Origin: Geodermatophilus sp. DSM 44513
GTDB lineage: Bacteria > Actinomycetota > Actinomycetes > Mycobacteriales > Geodermatophilaceae
DNA: 64,000 bases
Direction of reading: 5' to 3'
NCBI RefSeq assembly: GCF_032460525.1
Contig: NZ_CP135963.1
Span: 1,736,001 to 1,800,000 of the forward strand
Below are positions 46,828 to 54,002 of the stretch, piece after piece (the stretch's first letter is position 1; each line of letters opens with the position of its first letter). The notes under the pieces are model-generated. The model was not told where the DNA came from and searched no databases. It saw only the letters and a program-made list of their open reading frames with translations. The position numbers and the translations under genes are program-made.

Positions 46828-46874
46828 GGACCCCCGCCACCCGCGAGCTCGCGGCGGGTCCCTGCACGGGGGCC
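46828..46874 (+). repeat. dispersed palindromic element, copy G (short)
   Basis: GGACCCCCG and GCACGGGGGCC flank CGCGAGCTCGCGGCGGG. It is 47 bp and starts 1 nt after the VOC protein stop. The promoter of the next gene follows 18 nt later. Confidence 0.8.
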
Positions 46875-46892
46875 GTACCCGCCGGGCGGCAC

Positions 46893-46898
46893 TAGGCT
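46893..46898 (+). promoter_or_regulatory. -10 element TAGGCT of a leaderless gene
   Basis: TAGGCT ends 7 nt before the GTG at 46906 with no ribosome-binding site between. Confidence 0.68.
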
Positions 46899-46905
46899 CC
46901 GACGG

Positions 46906-47661
46906 GTGCCGCCCGCCCCCGCCGCGTCCGCCGCGGACCAGCTGCCCGTCCGCGCGGCCGCCGTCTGGGCCGCCCTCGACCCGCTCGTCGGGGGAGACCC
47001 GCTGCGGGTCCTCGACGTCGGCGGCGGCACCGGCAACTCCGCCGTCCGGCTGGCCCGCCTGGGGCACGACGTCACCGTGGTCGACCCCAGCGCCGACGCC
47101 CTCGCCACGCTGACGCGGCGGGCCGACACCGCCGGCGTCGGGGCGCGGGTGCACGGCGTGCAGGGCGACGGCGACCTGCTGCACGAGGTCCTGCCCGGGG
47201 TCGGGGGCGGCGGCTACGACCTGGCCCTGTGCCACGCGGTGCTCGAGGTGGTCGACGACCCCGCCGCCACCCTCGGCGAGCTGGGCCGCGCCCTGCGCCC
47301 CGGCGGCACCGCCAGCGTGGCCACCGCCAACCGGGCCGGCGCGGTGCTGGCCCGCGCCGTCTCCGGGCACCCGGTCGAGGCGCTGTCCCTGCTGGAGGAC
47401 CGCGACCCCGCCCCCCGCCGCGCCAGCCGCCCGGCGCGGCGCCGGTTCACCCCGGCGGACCTGCTCGCCCTCGTCGAGGCCGCCGGGCTGCAGCCGGGCT
47501 CCTGGCGGGGGGTCGCCGTCGTCGCCGACCTGCTCGACACGGCCTCCGGTGACGCGTCGGCCGATCCCGAGGCGGTCCGCCGCCTGGAGCTCGCGCTGGC
47601 CGCCACCTCGCCCTACCGCGACGTCGCCGCCGGGCTGCACCTGCTCGCGACCCGCCCGTGA
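46906..47661 (+). CDS. class I SAM-dependent methyltransferase
   Basis: The 251-residue protein has the SAM motif VLDVGGGTGNSAVRLARLG, VVDPSADAL for the acidic ribose contact, and LCHAVLEVVDDPAATLGELGRALRPGG as post-motif region. The substrate is unknown, and a small-molecule methyltransferase is likely. It overlaps the phosphodiesterase gene by GTGA. Confidence 0.88.
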   Translation: MPPAPAASAADQLPVRAAAVWAALDPLVGGDPLRVLDVGGGTGNSAVRLARLGHDVTVVDPSADALATLTRRADTAGVGARVHGVQGDGDLLHEVLPGVGGGGYDLALCHAVLEVVDDPAATLGELGRALRPGGTASVATANRAGAVLARAVSGHPVEALSLLEDRDPAPRRASRPARRRFTPADLLALVEAAGLQPGSWRGVAVVADLLDTASGDASADPEAVRRLELALAATSPYRDVAAGLHLLATRP

Positions 47662-48845
47662 GGCTCCCCGCCGACCTCGCCCGCCCCGCCTACGGCAGTG
47701 CCAGCCTCGCCGACGTGCTGCCCGGCGCCGCCGCCGCCCTCGGCGTGCCGGTGGTGCGCGACGACCTGCCGGCCGACCCACTGGGCCTCACCGCCGCGCT
47801 CGGCGGCGCCCGTCGGGTCGCGGTCCTGCTCGTCGACGGCCTGGGCGCGAGCCTGGTGCGGGAGCACGCCTCCCTGGCCCCGACCCTCGCCGCGCTGGCC
47901 ACACCGGCCGGCGACCTGTCCGCCCCCTGCCCCAGCACCACCCCGGTCAGCCTCACCACCCTGGGCACCGGCCTGCCGCCGGGCAGCCACGGCGTCCTCG
48001 GCTTCGTCACGATCGTCCCCGGTCAACGGAGCGCCACGGGGGAGGACCGCACGCTGGACCACGTCCGGTGGCGCGACGACCCCGACCCCGACGTCTGGCA
48101 GCCGCGGCGCAGCGTCTTCGCGCAGGCCGCCGACGCCGGCGTGGAGGTCACCGTCGCCGCCCCCTACGCCTTCGCCGGCTCCGGGCTGTCCCGCGCCGCC
48201 TACCGCGGCGCCCGCTACTCCGGCACGGTCGGTGCCGGCGACCTGGCCGCCGTGGTGCTGCAGTCGCTGGCCGCCGCACCCCGCACGCTGGTCTACGGCT
48301 ACACCGCCGAGCTCGACCTCACCGGCCACGTCCGCGGCGTGGACTCGGCCGGCTGGCGCGCCCAGCTGCAGCTGGTCGACCGCCTGGTGGAGCAGGTCGT
48401 CGACGGCCTGCCGGACGACGCCGCGCTGCTGGTCACCGCCGACCACGGGATGCTCGACGTCCCCGCTGGGACCCGGCTGGACCTCGACGCCACCCCCGAG
48501 CTCACCGACGGCGTGCGCGTCCTGGCGGGCGAGCCGCGGGCGCGGTACCTGCACGCGGTGCCCGGCGCGCAGGCCGACCTGCTGGCCCGCTGGCGGGAGG
48601 TCCTCGGCGAGCGGGCCTGGGTGGCCGGCCGGGACGAGGCCATCGCCAGCGGCGTCTTCGGCCCGGTGGACGACGGCGTGGCCGGGCGGATCGGGGACGT
48701 CGTCGCGCTGGCCCGCGGCACCTGGGCGATGACCGCGACCGAGCGCGAGCCGGGCCCGAGCAGGCTGGTCGGCTACCACGGCTCGCTCACCGCGGTGGAG
48801 CTGGCCATCCCGCTGCTGGCCGCCCGCGGGCGGGCCCTCGGCTGA
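47658..48845 (+). CDS. alkaline phosphatase-fold phosphodiesterase (nucleotide pyrophosphatase-like)
   Basis: The 395-residue enzyme has VAVLLVDGLGAS (metal Asp), the Thr nucleophile segment CPSTTPVSLTTLGTG, DLTGHVRGVDS and TADHGMLDVP with the later metal ligands. The substrate is unknown; nucleotide or phospholipid diesters are typical. No signal peptide is visible, so it acts in the cytoplasm. It converges on the minus-strand operon with a 10-nt gap. Confidence 0.82.
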   Translation: MRLPADLARPAYGSASLADVLPGAAAALGVPVVRDDLPADPLGLTAALGGARRVAVLLVDGLGASLVREHASLAPTLAALATPAGDLSAPCPSTTPVSLTTLGTGLPPGSHGVLGFVTIVPGQRSATGEDRTLDHVRWRDDPDPDVWQPRRSVFAQAADAGVEVTVAAPYAFAGSGLSRAAYRGARYSGTVGAGDLAAVVLQSLAAAPRTLVYGYTAELDLTGHVRGVDSAGWRAQLQLVDRLVEQVVDGLPDDAALLVTADHGMLDVPAGTRLDLDATPELTDGVRVLAGEPRARYLHAVPGAQADLLARWREVLGERAWVAGRDEAIASGVFGPVDDGVAGRIGDVVALARGTWAMTATEREPGPSRLVGYHGSLTAVELAIPLLAARGRALG

Positions 48846-48855
48846 CGCCCGGACG

Positions 48856-49854
48856 CTAGAGCCCGGACAGCAGCCGCACGTGCCAGGTGCGGCTGTGCGC
48901 GGGGTGCGTCGCCCGGCAGGTCAGCGGCGCCGCCTGCTCCGACGGGCGGCTCTCCACCTCGGTGACCACGTCGCCGTCCGGGCCGGCCAGGGTCACCACC
49001 CACCGCTCGACGTCCACCCCGGCCGGGGTCAGCCGGCGCACGTCGCGGGGTCGCAGGTCGTCGACGCCGTACAGCGCGAGCTCCGCCCGGGCGGTGTGCT
49101 GGGCGGCCTGCACCGGCGCGGCCAGCCCCGAGCGGCCGCGCAGCCACGGCAGCGCCACCCGGCCGGCGGCGTGCGCGGCGACCAGCTCGGCGCCGTCGCC
49201 GGGCAGCTGGCCGTAGGCGAAGCCGTGCGGCAGCACGAGCACGTTGCCGGCGAAGCGGCACCCGCCCAGGTGGCTGCACTCCCAGACGTCCTCGGCCGGC
49301 AGGGTCCGGGCCAGCGGCCGCCCGCGCAGCGCGCAGCAGGCGTCGTGCGCACCGTGCGCGCAGACCAGGTAGACCGGCCCGTCGGCGCGCTCGCCCACCG
49401 ACCCGTCCCAGGGTGCGTCGACGAGGTCGGCGTCGCTGCCGCGCACCGACCACCACACGCCCTCGACGCCGGACCGGCCGTCGACGTAGGCCCACCGCCG
49501 CTGCGAGTCGGCCAGCCGGTCGCCGGGACGGCGGATCAGCAGCACCCGCACCCCCTCGGCCCGCGCGCGGTGTGCCAGCCGGGGCGCCACCGCCGGGTCG
49601 AAGCGGGACTGGGTGAGGGCGTCGGTGCCCCACGGGCCGGGCTGCTCGACCAGCAGCCACCGCTGGGCCGGCGAGGCGGTCGCGACACCGGCGTCCCCGC
49701 GGACGAGGGCCTGCACCGAGCACCGGTCCTCGGTGAGCCGGCCCTCGGGCAGCCCGGGGGCCGCGGGGACCCGGCAGAAGTCGGCCGGCGCCGTCACGCC
49801 CGGGGGTCCGGCCGGCTCACGATCCGGTTCCGGGCGCGCGTCCACGCCCCCCAT
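48856..49854 (-). CDS. sucrase/ferredoxin-like (Suc_Fer-like) thioredoxin-fold protein
   Basis: The 332-residue protein has two thioredoxin-fold-like halves, with CAHGAHDACCALRGRPLA and CSHLGGCRFAGN, the cysteine/histidine sites that hold a [2Fe-2S] cluster in such ferredoxins. ATG 49854 lies within the 3' end of the JmjC gene. GTG 49845 (better spaced from GAGG) or 49797 are alternatives. It is the last gene of the peptide-hydroxylase operon and could supply electrons or protect the iron enzyme; that role is inference. Confidence 0.75.
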   Translation of the reverse strand: MGGVDARPEPDREPAGPPGVTAPADFCRVPAAPGLPEGRLTEDRCSVQALVRGDAGVATASPAQRWLLVEQPGPWGTDALTQSRFDPAVAPRLAHRARAEGVRVLLIRRPGDRLADSQRRWAYVDGRSGVEGVWWSVRGSDADLVDAPWDGSVGERADGPVYLVCAHGAHDACCALRGRPLARTLPAEDVWECSHLGGCRFAGNVLVLPHGFAYGQLPGDGAELVAAHAAGRVALPWLRGRSGLAAPVQAAQHTARAELALYGVDDLRPRDVRRLTPAGVDVERWVVTLAGPDGDVVTEVESRPSEQAAPLTCRATHPAHSRTWHVRLLSGL

Positions 49855-51145
49855 CGTCCTCTGCGGTCGCCCCGGGCACCGTGACGATCGACTCGGTCAC
49901 CAGCCGCCGGGCCAGGGTGAGCTGGTCGGCGGCGTCCAGGCCGGGCAGGTCGGCGACCTTGAGCTCGCCGGCGGCCAGCAGCGCGGCCACCGCGGGCCGG
50001 GTCTCGGCCGGCAGCTCCAGCGAGCGCCGCCCGGCGAGCAGCGTGACGCGGCCGTCGGCGGGCTCGCGCAGCTGGCAGCGCAGCCGGCGGCGCAGCTGGA
50101 GCACCGTGTCCGGCGACAACGCCGCTGCCGCGCTGGCCTGCGCCAGCGGTGCGACCGGCTCGGGGCGGACCTGCGACCACGTGCGGGCCCGCAGCCGGTC
50201 GGCGACCTCGGTCGGGTCGACCCGGTCCAGCCAGCCCTTCAGCGCGGCCACCACCGTGTCGACGTCGTCGGCGACGGCAGCGGGGTCGGCGAGGTCGACG
50301 CCCAGCGGCAGGGAGCGGCGCAGCTCGGGGTCCTCGGCGGCCAGCACGCGCACCAGGTCCAGCGCGGACTCCGCGGCCGACCAGCGGGTCACCGAGTGGA
50401 TGCCGACGGTCAGGTGGGCGCTGATGGCCCCCAGGGCGGTGGCCGAGTGCAGGTAGCCGCGGGGCAGGTAGAGGGCGTCACCGGGTCGCAGCACCGCGTC
50501 GATGACCGGTTCGCGCTCGGCGGCGGCGGCCACGGCGGCGGCCCGGTCGCTCCACGGCTGGGTGCGCAGCGGGTCGACGAGCACCGGGGAGTGGATGCGC
50601 CAGTGCTTCTCGCCGGCCACCTGCAGCACGAACACGTCGTGGACGTCGTAGTGCGGGGAGAAGCCGCGCGAGGACGGCGGGGTGACGTAGGCGTTGACCT
50701 GCGTGGGGTGGCCCAGGTCCGCGGCCAGCTGGTCGGCGAACTCGATCAGCGGCGGCCACAGCCGGTGCAGGCCCTGCAGGACGACGGTGCTGCCCTCGGC
50801 GAACAGCCGGGCCACCGAGTCCGAGGAGACCTGGTCGGCGACCTCCGCGCCGGCGCCCCCGGAGGTGGTGAAGCGCTTCGGGTCGACGACCACGCCGTCC
50901 TTGGCGATCCGCAGGAAGGGCGTCCGCAGCCCGCGGCGGGACAGCAGCTCGTCGACCGCGGCGAGGTCGAGCAGGTCGGCGAAGGAGGCGCCGGGGGCCC
51001 CGTTCCCGATGTCCTGGGCGCGGGTCAGCAGCGGCCGACGGGCCCAGTACTCCTCGGCGAAGACCCGCGGCTCCAGTGCGGTGCACCGCCGCAGGGCCGG
51101 CCGGGAGTCCCCCGGCCGGCCCTGGGTGGTGTGGTCCTCGGTCAG
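49817..51145 (-). CDS. JmjC/cupin-4 family 2-oxoglutarate-dependent hydroxylase
   Basis: The protein has 442 residues if it starts at the CTG at 51145. The cupin core holds HYDVHDVFVLQVAGEKHW (HxD iron ligands) and YLPRGYLHSA (distal His), as in the ROX/YcfD ribosomal oxygenases. A dimerisation helix and a winged-helix-like C-terminus follow. The conserved N-terminal part (EPRVFAEEYWARRPLLTR) is encoded upstream of the first ATG/GTG (50893), so translation must begin earlier. The only plausible site is the CTG overlapping the peptide stop (CTGA). Confidence 0.82.
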   Translation of the reverse strand: MTEDHTTQGRPGDSRPALRRCTALEPRVFAEEYWARRPLLTRAQDIGNGAPGASFADLLDLAAVDELLSRRGLRTPFLRIAKDGVVVDPKRFTTSGGAGAEVADQVSSDSVARLFAEGSTVVLQGLHRLWPPLIEFADQLAADLGHPTQVNAYVTPPSSRGFSPHYDVHDVFVLQVAGEKHWRIHSPVLVDPLRTQPWSDRAAAVAAAAEREPVIDAVLRPGDALYLPRGYLHSATALGAISAHLTVGIHSVTRWSAAESALDLVRVLAAEDPELRRSLPLGVDLADPAAVADDVDTVVAALKGWLDRVDPTEVADRLRARTWSQVRPEPVAPLAQASAAAALSPDTVLQLRRRLRCQLREPADGRVTLLAGRRSLELPAETRPAVAALLAAGELKVADLPGLDAADQLTLARRLVTESIVTVPGATAEDDGGRGRAPGTGS

Positions 51146-51411
51146 GCGGAACCGTCCGCGCCGCCGTCGGCACCGCCGTCGGACCCGCCACCGGCCGCGC
51201 CGCCGTCGGCCGGGCCGTGACCCGCGCCGCCGTCGGCACCACCGTCGGCACCGCCGTCGGACCCTCCGCCGACCGCGCCGCCGTCGGCCGGGCCGTGACC
51301 CGCGCCGCCGTCGGCACCGCCGTCGGCGCCACCGTCGGCACCGCCGTCAGCGCCGCCGTCGGCCGGGCCGTGGCCCTCGGTGCTGGTCATGTCGTCGTCG
51401 TCGAGCGCCAT
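51142..51411 (-). CDS. Gly/Asp/Ala-rich repeat peptide, possible hydroxylase substrate
   Basis: The 89-residue peptide starts MALDDDDMTSTE and continues with three imperfect repeats of 25-26 residues, each opening GHGPADGGA and continuing with (A/S)DGG units. It ends DGGADGSA. ATG 51411 has GAGGAG about 6 nt upstream, a better ribosome-binding site than most genes here, so translation is likely. It has no signal peptide, Cys or aromatic residues. The stop overlaps the JmjC gene. JmjC enzymes of this group hydroxylate Arg or His of proteins, and the repeated His is an obvious target, but this is inference. Confidence 0.65.
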   Translation of the reverse strand: MALDDDDMTSTEGHGPADGGADGGADGGADGGADGGAGHGPADGGAVGGGSDGGADGGADGGAGHGPADGGAAGGGSDGGADGGADGSA

Positions 51412-51436
51412 GGGTCTCCTCTTCGGTGCGGGGTCC

Positions 51437-51456
51437 GGGCCGCCGGCCGGCGGCCC
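51437..51456. promoter_or_regulatory. 20-bp perfect palindrome in the leader of the repeat-peptide gene
   Basis: GGGCCGCCGGCCGGCGGCCC lies 26 nt upstream of the ATG at 51411. It could fold as a strong hairpin in the leader RNA or act as a protein-binding site. Confidence 0.5.
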
Positions 51457-51580
51457 GCCGGGCGTTGCTGTACCTCATCCATCTTCCACGCACACTCCCA
51501 CCTCGACCAGCGGGGACGGCCGGTGGGCAACGGCTCGGTCACGGCGCCGCGCCGGGGTGCCGGGGTGGTGCCGAGGGCGC

Positions 51581-51586
51581 TAGCGT
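51581..51586 (+). promoter_or_regulatory. -10 element TAGCGT of dinB
   Basis: TAGCGT lies 13 nt before the SOS box and would place the transcription start near 51593, at the edge of the LexA site. Confidence 0.55.
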
Positions 51587-51598
51587 CCTCCCGTCGGG

Positions 51599-51614
51599 TC
51601 GAACACGTGTTCGG
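51599..51614. promoter_or_regulatory. LexA (SOS) box of dinB
   Basis: TCGAACACGTGTTCGG differs from the perfect box at 41500 only in the last base. It lies between the -10 element and the ribosome-binding site (GGGGAGGAGG) of dinB. Confidence 0.85.
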
Positions 51615-51626
51615 GGAGGAGGGCCG

Positions 51627-52871
51627 GTGTCGTCGCTGCGCGCCGTGGGCTGCACCGTGCTGCACGTCGACATGGACGCGTTCTTCGCCAGCGTCGAGGT
51701 GCGCCGCCGCCCGGAGCTGGCCGGGACGCCGGTCGTCGTCGGCGGGGCCGGCAACCGCGGCGTGGTGACCTCGGCCACCTACGAGGCCCGCCGGTACGGC
51801 GTGCACGCGGCGATGCCGACGTCACGGGCGCTGCGGCTGTGCCCGACGGCGACGGTGCTGCCGGGGGACATGGCGCTCTACGCGGAGGTGTCCCGCTCGG
51901 TCATGGCGCTGTTCCGCTCGATCACCCCGCTGGTGGAGCCGCTGTCCCTGGACGAGGCCTTCCTCGACGTCGCCGGCGCCGGGCGGCGGCTGGGCGACGC
52001 CGCGGAGATCGGGGAGTACCTGCGCGCCCGCGTCCACGACGAGCAGGGCATCACCTGCTCGGTCGGGGTGGCCGGCACCAAGTCGCTGGCCAAGCTGGCC
52101 TCCACCGCCGCCAAGCCCGACGGGCTGCGGGTGGTCCGCCCCGCCGAGGTCATGGGGTTCCTGCACCCGCTGCCGGTCGGGGCGCTGTGGGGCGTGGGCG
52201 CGAAGACCGAGGAGGTGCTGCTGCGGCTGGGCCTGCGCACCGTCGGCGACCTGGCGCACGTGCCGGTGCGCACCCTGCAGCGGGCGGTGGGGACGGCGGC
52301 CGGTGCACACCTGCACGAGCTGTCCTGGGGCCGCGACCCGCGCCGGGTGGTGCCCGACGAGCCGGAGCGGTCCACCGGGCACGAGGAGACCTTCGGCACC
52401 GACGTCGACGACCCCGCCGTGATCCACCGGGAGCTGCTGCGGCTGTCCGAGCGGACGGCCGGCCGGCTGCGCTCGGGCGGCTGGCTGGCCCGCACGGTGA
52501 CCGTCAAGGTCCGGTTCGCCGACTTCGCCACGATCACCCGCAGCCGCACCCTCGACGTCCCCACCGACGTCGGGCAGGAGCTGTACGACACCGCCCGCGC
52601 GCTCTTCGACGCCCTGGGCCTGGAACGGGCGCGCATCCGGCTGGTCGGGGTGCGCGCCGAGCGCCTGGTGCCGGCCGGGTCGACGCCGCGGCAGCTGCAG
52701 CTGGGCGCCCGCGAGCGCGGCCGCCGCGAGGCGGAGCTGGCCGCCGACCGGGCCGCCCGCCGCTTCGGTGCCGGCGCGGTCCGCCCGGCGACGCTGCTGC
52801 ACCGCGACGGGCTGCACCGCGACGGGCTGCACCGCGACGGGCTGCACCGCGACGGGAGGGGCGCCCGGTGA
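51627..52871 (+). CDS. dinB: DNA polymerase IV (Y family)
   Basis: The 414-residue translesion polymerase has the metal motif HVDMDAFFASVE near residues 13-24, the second acidic motif LSLDEAFLDV, and GVAGTKSLAKLAS. A helix-hairpin-helix region and the little finger domain follow. RQLQLG near residue 355 resembles a sliding-clamp-binding motif. The C-terminal tail has four perfect LHRDG units. GTG 51627 lies behind a strong ribosome-binding site inside an SOS-controlled promoter. It may be the partner polymerase of DnaE2, as no imuB is present. Confidence 0.92.
   Translation: MSSLRAVGCTVLHVDMDAFFASVEVRRRPELAGTPVVVGGAGNRGVVTSATYEARRYGVHAAMPTSRALRLCPTATVLPGDMALYAEVSRSVMALFRSITPLVEPLSLDEAFLDVAGAGRRLGDAAEIGEYLRARVHDEQGITCSVGVAGTKSLAKLASTAAKPDGLRVVRPAEVMGFLHPLPVGALWGVGAKTEEVLLRLGLRTVGDLAHVPVRTLQRAVGTAAGAHLHELSWGRDPRRVVPDEPERSTGHEETFGTDVDDPAVIHRELLRLSERTAGRLRSGGWLARTVTVKVRFADFATITRSRTLDVPTDVGQELYDTARALFDALGLERARIRLVGVRAERLVPAGSTPRQLQLGARERGRREAELAADRAARRFGAGAVRPATLLHRDGLHRDGLHRDGLHRDGRGAR
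52797..52856 (+). repeat. four perfect 15-bp tandem repeats at the 3' end of dinB
   Basis: The unit CTGCACCGCGACGGG is present four times without mismatch and encodes LHRDG each time. Copy-number change would keep the frame. Confidence 0.95.
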
Positions 52872-53103
52872 CGCCCCGTGTCGCCGGTGGCACGCCGCGC
52901 CACGCCGGTCGGCCCACGCCGGGAGCGGGAACTCCGGCAGCACCCCGTTCGTCTCCTGGCCGAGACACGGGACCACCCGCTGGGGTGATCACGGCGAGCC
53001 GTGCGCGGCTCGCCTTTCGCACCCCGCGGAGGGCTCGTATCCTCGGTATCACCGACGGCGGACACGCCGTCGGGTACTGGTCTTGGCCCACGTGGAGGTC
53101 GAC

Positions 53104-53514
53104 GTGCCGCTCTCCGAGCACGAGCAGCGACTGCTGGAGCAGATCGAGCGCGCCCTCGTCGACGACGATCCCAAGTTCGCCTCGTCTGTCCGCACCGGTG
53201 ACCGCCGCAGCAAGGCGCGCCGCAAGCTGCAGCTCGGCTTCCTGTTGTTCGTCGTCGGGATGGCTGCGCTCATCGGCGGTGCGGTCATCCCGTCCGTGCC
53301 GCTGGGCGTCCTGGGCTTCCTGGTCGCCTTCGGCGGGCTGGCGCTCGCCGTCCTGAACTACCGCTCCGGCACCGGTGTGGTCGAGGCCGGCCCCGGCGTG
53401 CCCGCCGGCGGCTCGGCAGCCGGCCGCGGTGGCCGCGGCGGCAGCAGCAAGGCCCGCCGCCAGCCGCTGAAGAGCCGGCTCGAGGAGCGCTTCCGCCGCC
53501 GCTACGACCAGTAG
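53104..53514 (+). CDS. DUF3040 membrane protein (Rv2169c type)
   Basis: The 136-residue protein starts VPLSEHEQRLLEQIERALVDDDPKFASSV, the family signature. It has two membrane segments near residues 45-85 and a basic Gly/Arg-rich tail ending RRRYDQ. Members lie near mraZ in actinobacteria, and the function is unknown. GTG 53104 has GGAGGT 4 nt upstream; GTG 53092 is less likely. Confidence 0.9.
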   Translation: MPLSEHEQRLLEQIERALVDDDPKFASSVRTGDRRSKARRKLQLGFLLFVVGMAALIGGAVIPSVPLGVLGFLVAFGGLALAVLNYRSGTGVVEAGPGVPAGGSAAGRGGRGGSSKARRQPLKSRLEERFRRRYDQ

Positions 53515-53527
53515 CCCCCGGCACCCC

Positions 53528-53565
53528 ACGACGGCCGCCGTCCCTCCCCGGACGGCGGCCGTCGT
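53528..53565. terminator. strong 16-bp perfect hairpin terminator
   Basis: ACGACGGCCGCCGTCC and GGACGGCGGCCGTCGT pair perfectly over the loop CTCCCC, 13 nt after the DUF3040 stop. There is no T-tract, as is usual in high-GC actinobacteria. Confidence 0.8.
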
Positions 53566-53598
53566 CGTGTCCGCCCACCGACCGACCCGGGAGACGCC

Positions 53599-53937
53599 GT
53601 GACCGACGTGGAGGAGGCCCTCGCCGCCACCGGCGGCCTGTGGGCCTGGGGCGACGAGGACGGCGTGGCCCCGTGGACCGACGGCGAGGGGCGCGACGTC
53701 GTCCCGCTGTGGACCGACGCCGACCAGGCCGAGGCGGAGTCGCGCGACGGCGCCGAGCCCGGCGAGCGGCCGCTGTTCCTCGACGTCGAGGCGCTGCTCG
53801 AGGCGATCCCGGAGTGGGTGGCCGCCGGGGTGGGGGAGGCGGGCCTGGACAGCCGGGGCGGGCGGTTCCCGGCCACCGTGCCGCTGGCCGAGCTCACCGA
53901 GCGGCTGCTGCGCCTCCAGCTCGACCGGCCCGTCTGA
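53599..53937 (+). CDS. DUF2750-like protein
   Basis: The 112-residue acidic protein has GGLWAWGDEDGVAPWTDGEGRDVVPLWTDADQAEAES and LFLDVEALLEAIPEW, the layout of DUF2750/SseB-like small proteins. Its function is unknown. The GTG start has GGGAGA 5 nt upstream. Palindrome copy H lies right after its stop. Confidence 0.65.
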   Translation: MTDVEEALAATGGLWAWGDEDGVAPWTDGEGRDVVPLWTDADQAEAESRDGAEPGERPLFLDVEALLEAIPEWVAAGVGEAGLDSRGGRFPATVPLAELTERLLRLQLDRPV

Positions 53938-53940
53938 GGG

Positions 53941-54000
53941 AGGACCCCTGTGCAGGGGCCCCGCCGCGAGCTCGCGAGCGGTGGGGGCACGGGGGTCCTC
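53941..54000 (-). repeat. dispersed palindromic element, copy H (reverse orientation)
   Basis: On the minus strand GAGGACCCCCGTGC, the CGCTCGCGAGCTCGCGGCGGGG core and GCACAGGGGTCC are seen. It fills the gap between convergent genes, within 3 nt of both stop codons. Confidence 0.8.
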
Positions 54001-54002
54001 CC

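Noticed and set aside
46828..46874. Intrinsic terminator with classical T-tract
   Set aside because: A hairpin is present but no T-run follows in this or any other copy, so only the repeat is claimed.
50478..51341. Pro/Thr/Ala-rich frame antisense-shifted over the repeat peptide and JmjC gene
   Set aside because: It arises from reading the repeat DNA in another phase and runs out of frame across the JmjC core.
51142..51411. Repeat region read as a PE_PGRS-type or noise frame
   Set aside because: The reading frame has a strong ribosome-binding site and is coupled to the JmjC gene, so it is kept as a likely gene; no PE domain is present.
52797..52856. Short tandem repeats that might suggest a CRISPR or satellite
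   Set aside because: The repeats are contiguous and in frame within dinB, with no spacers.
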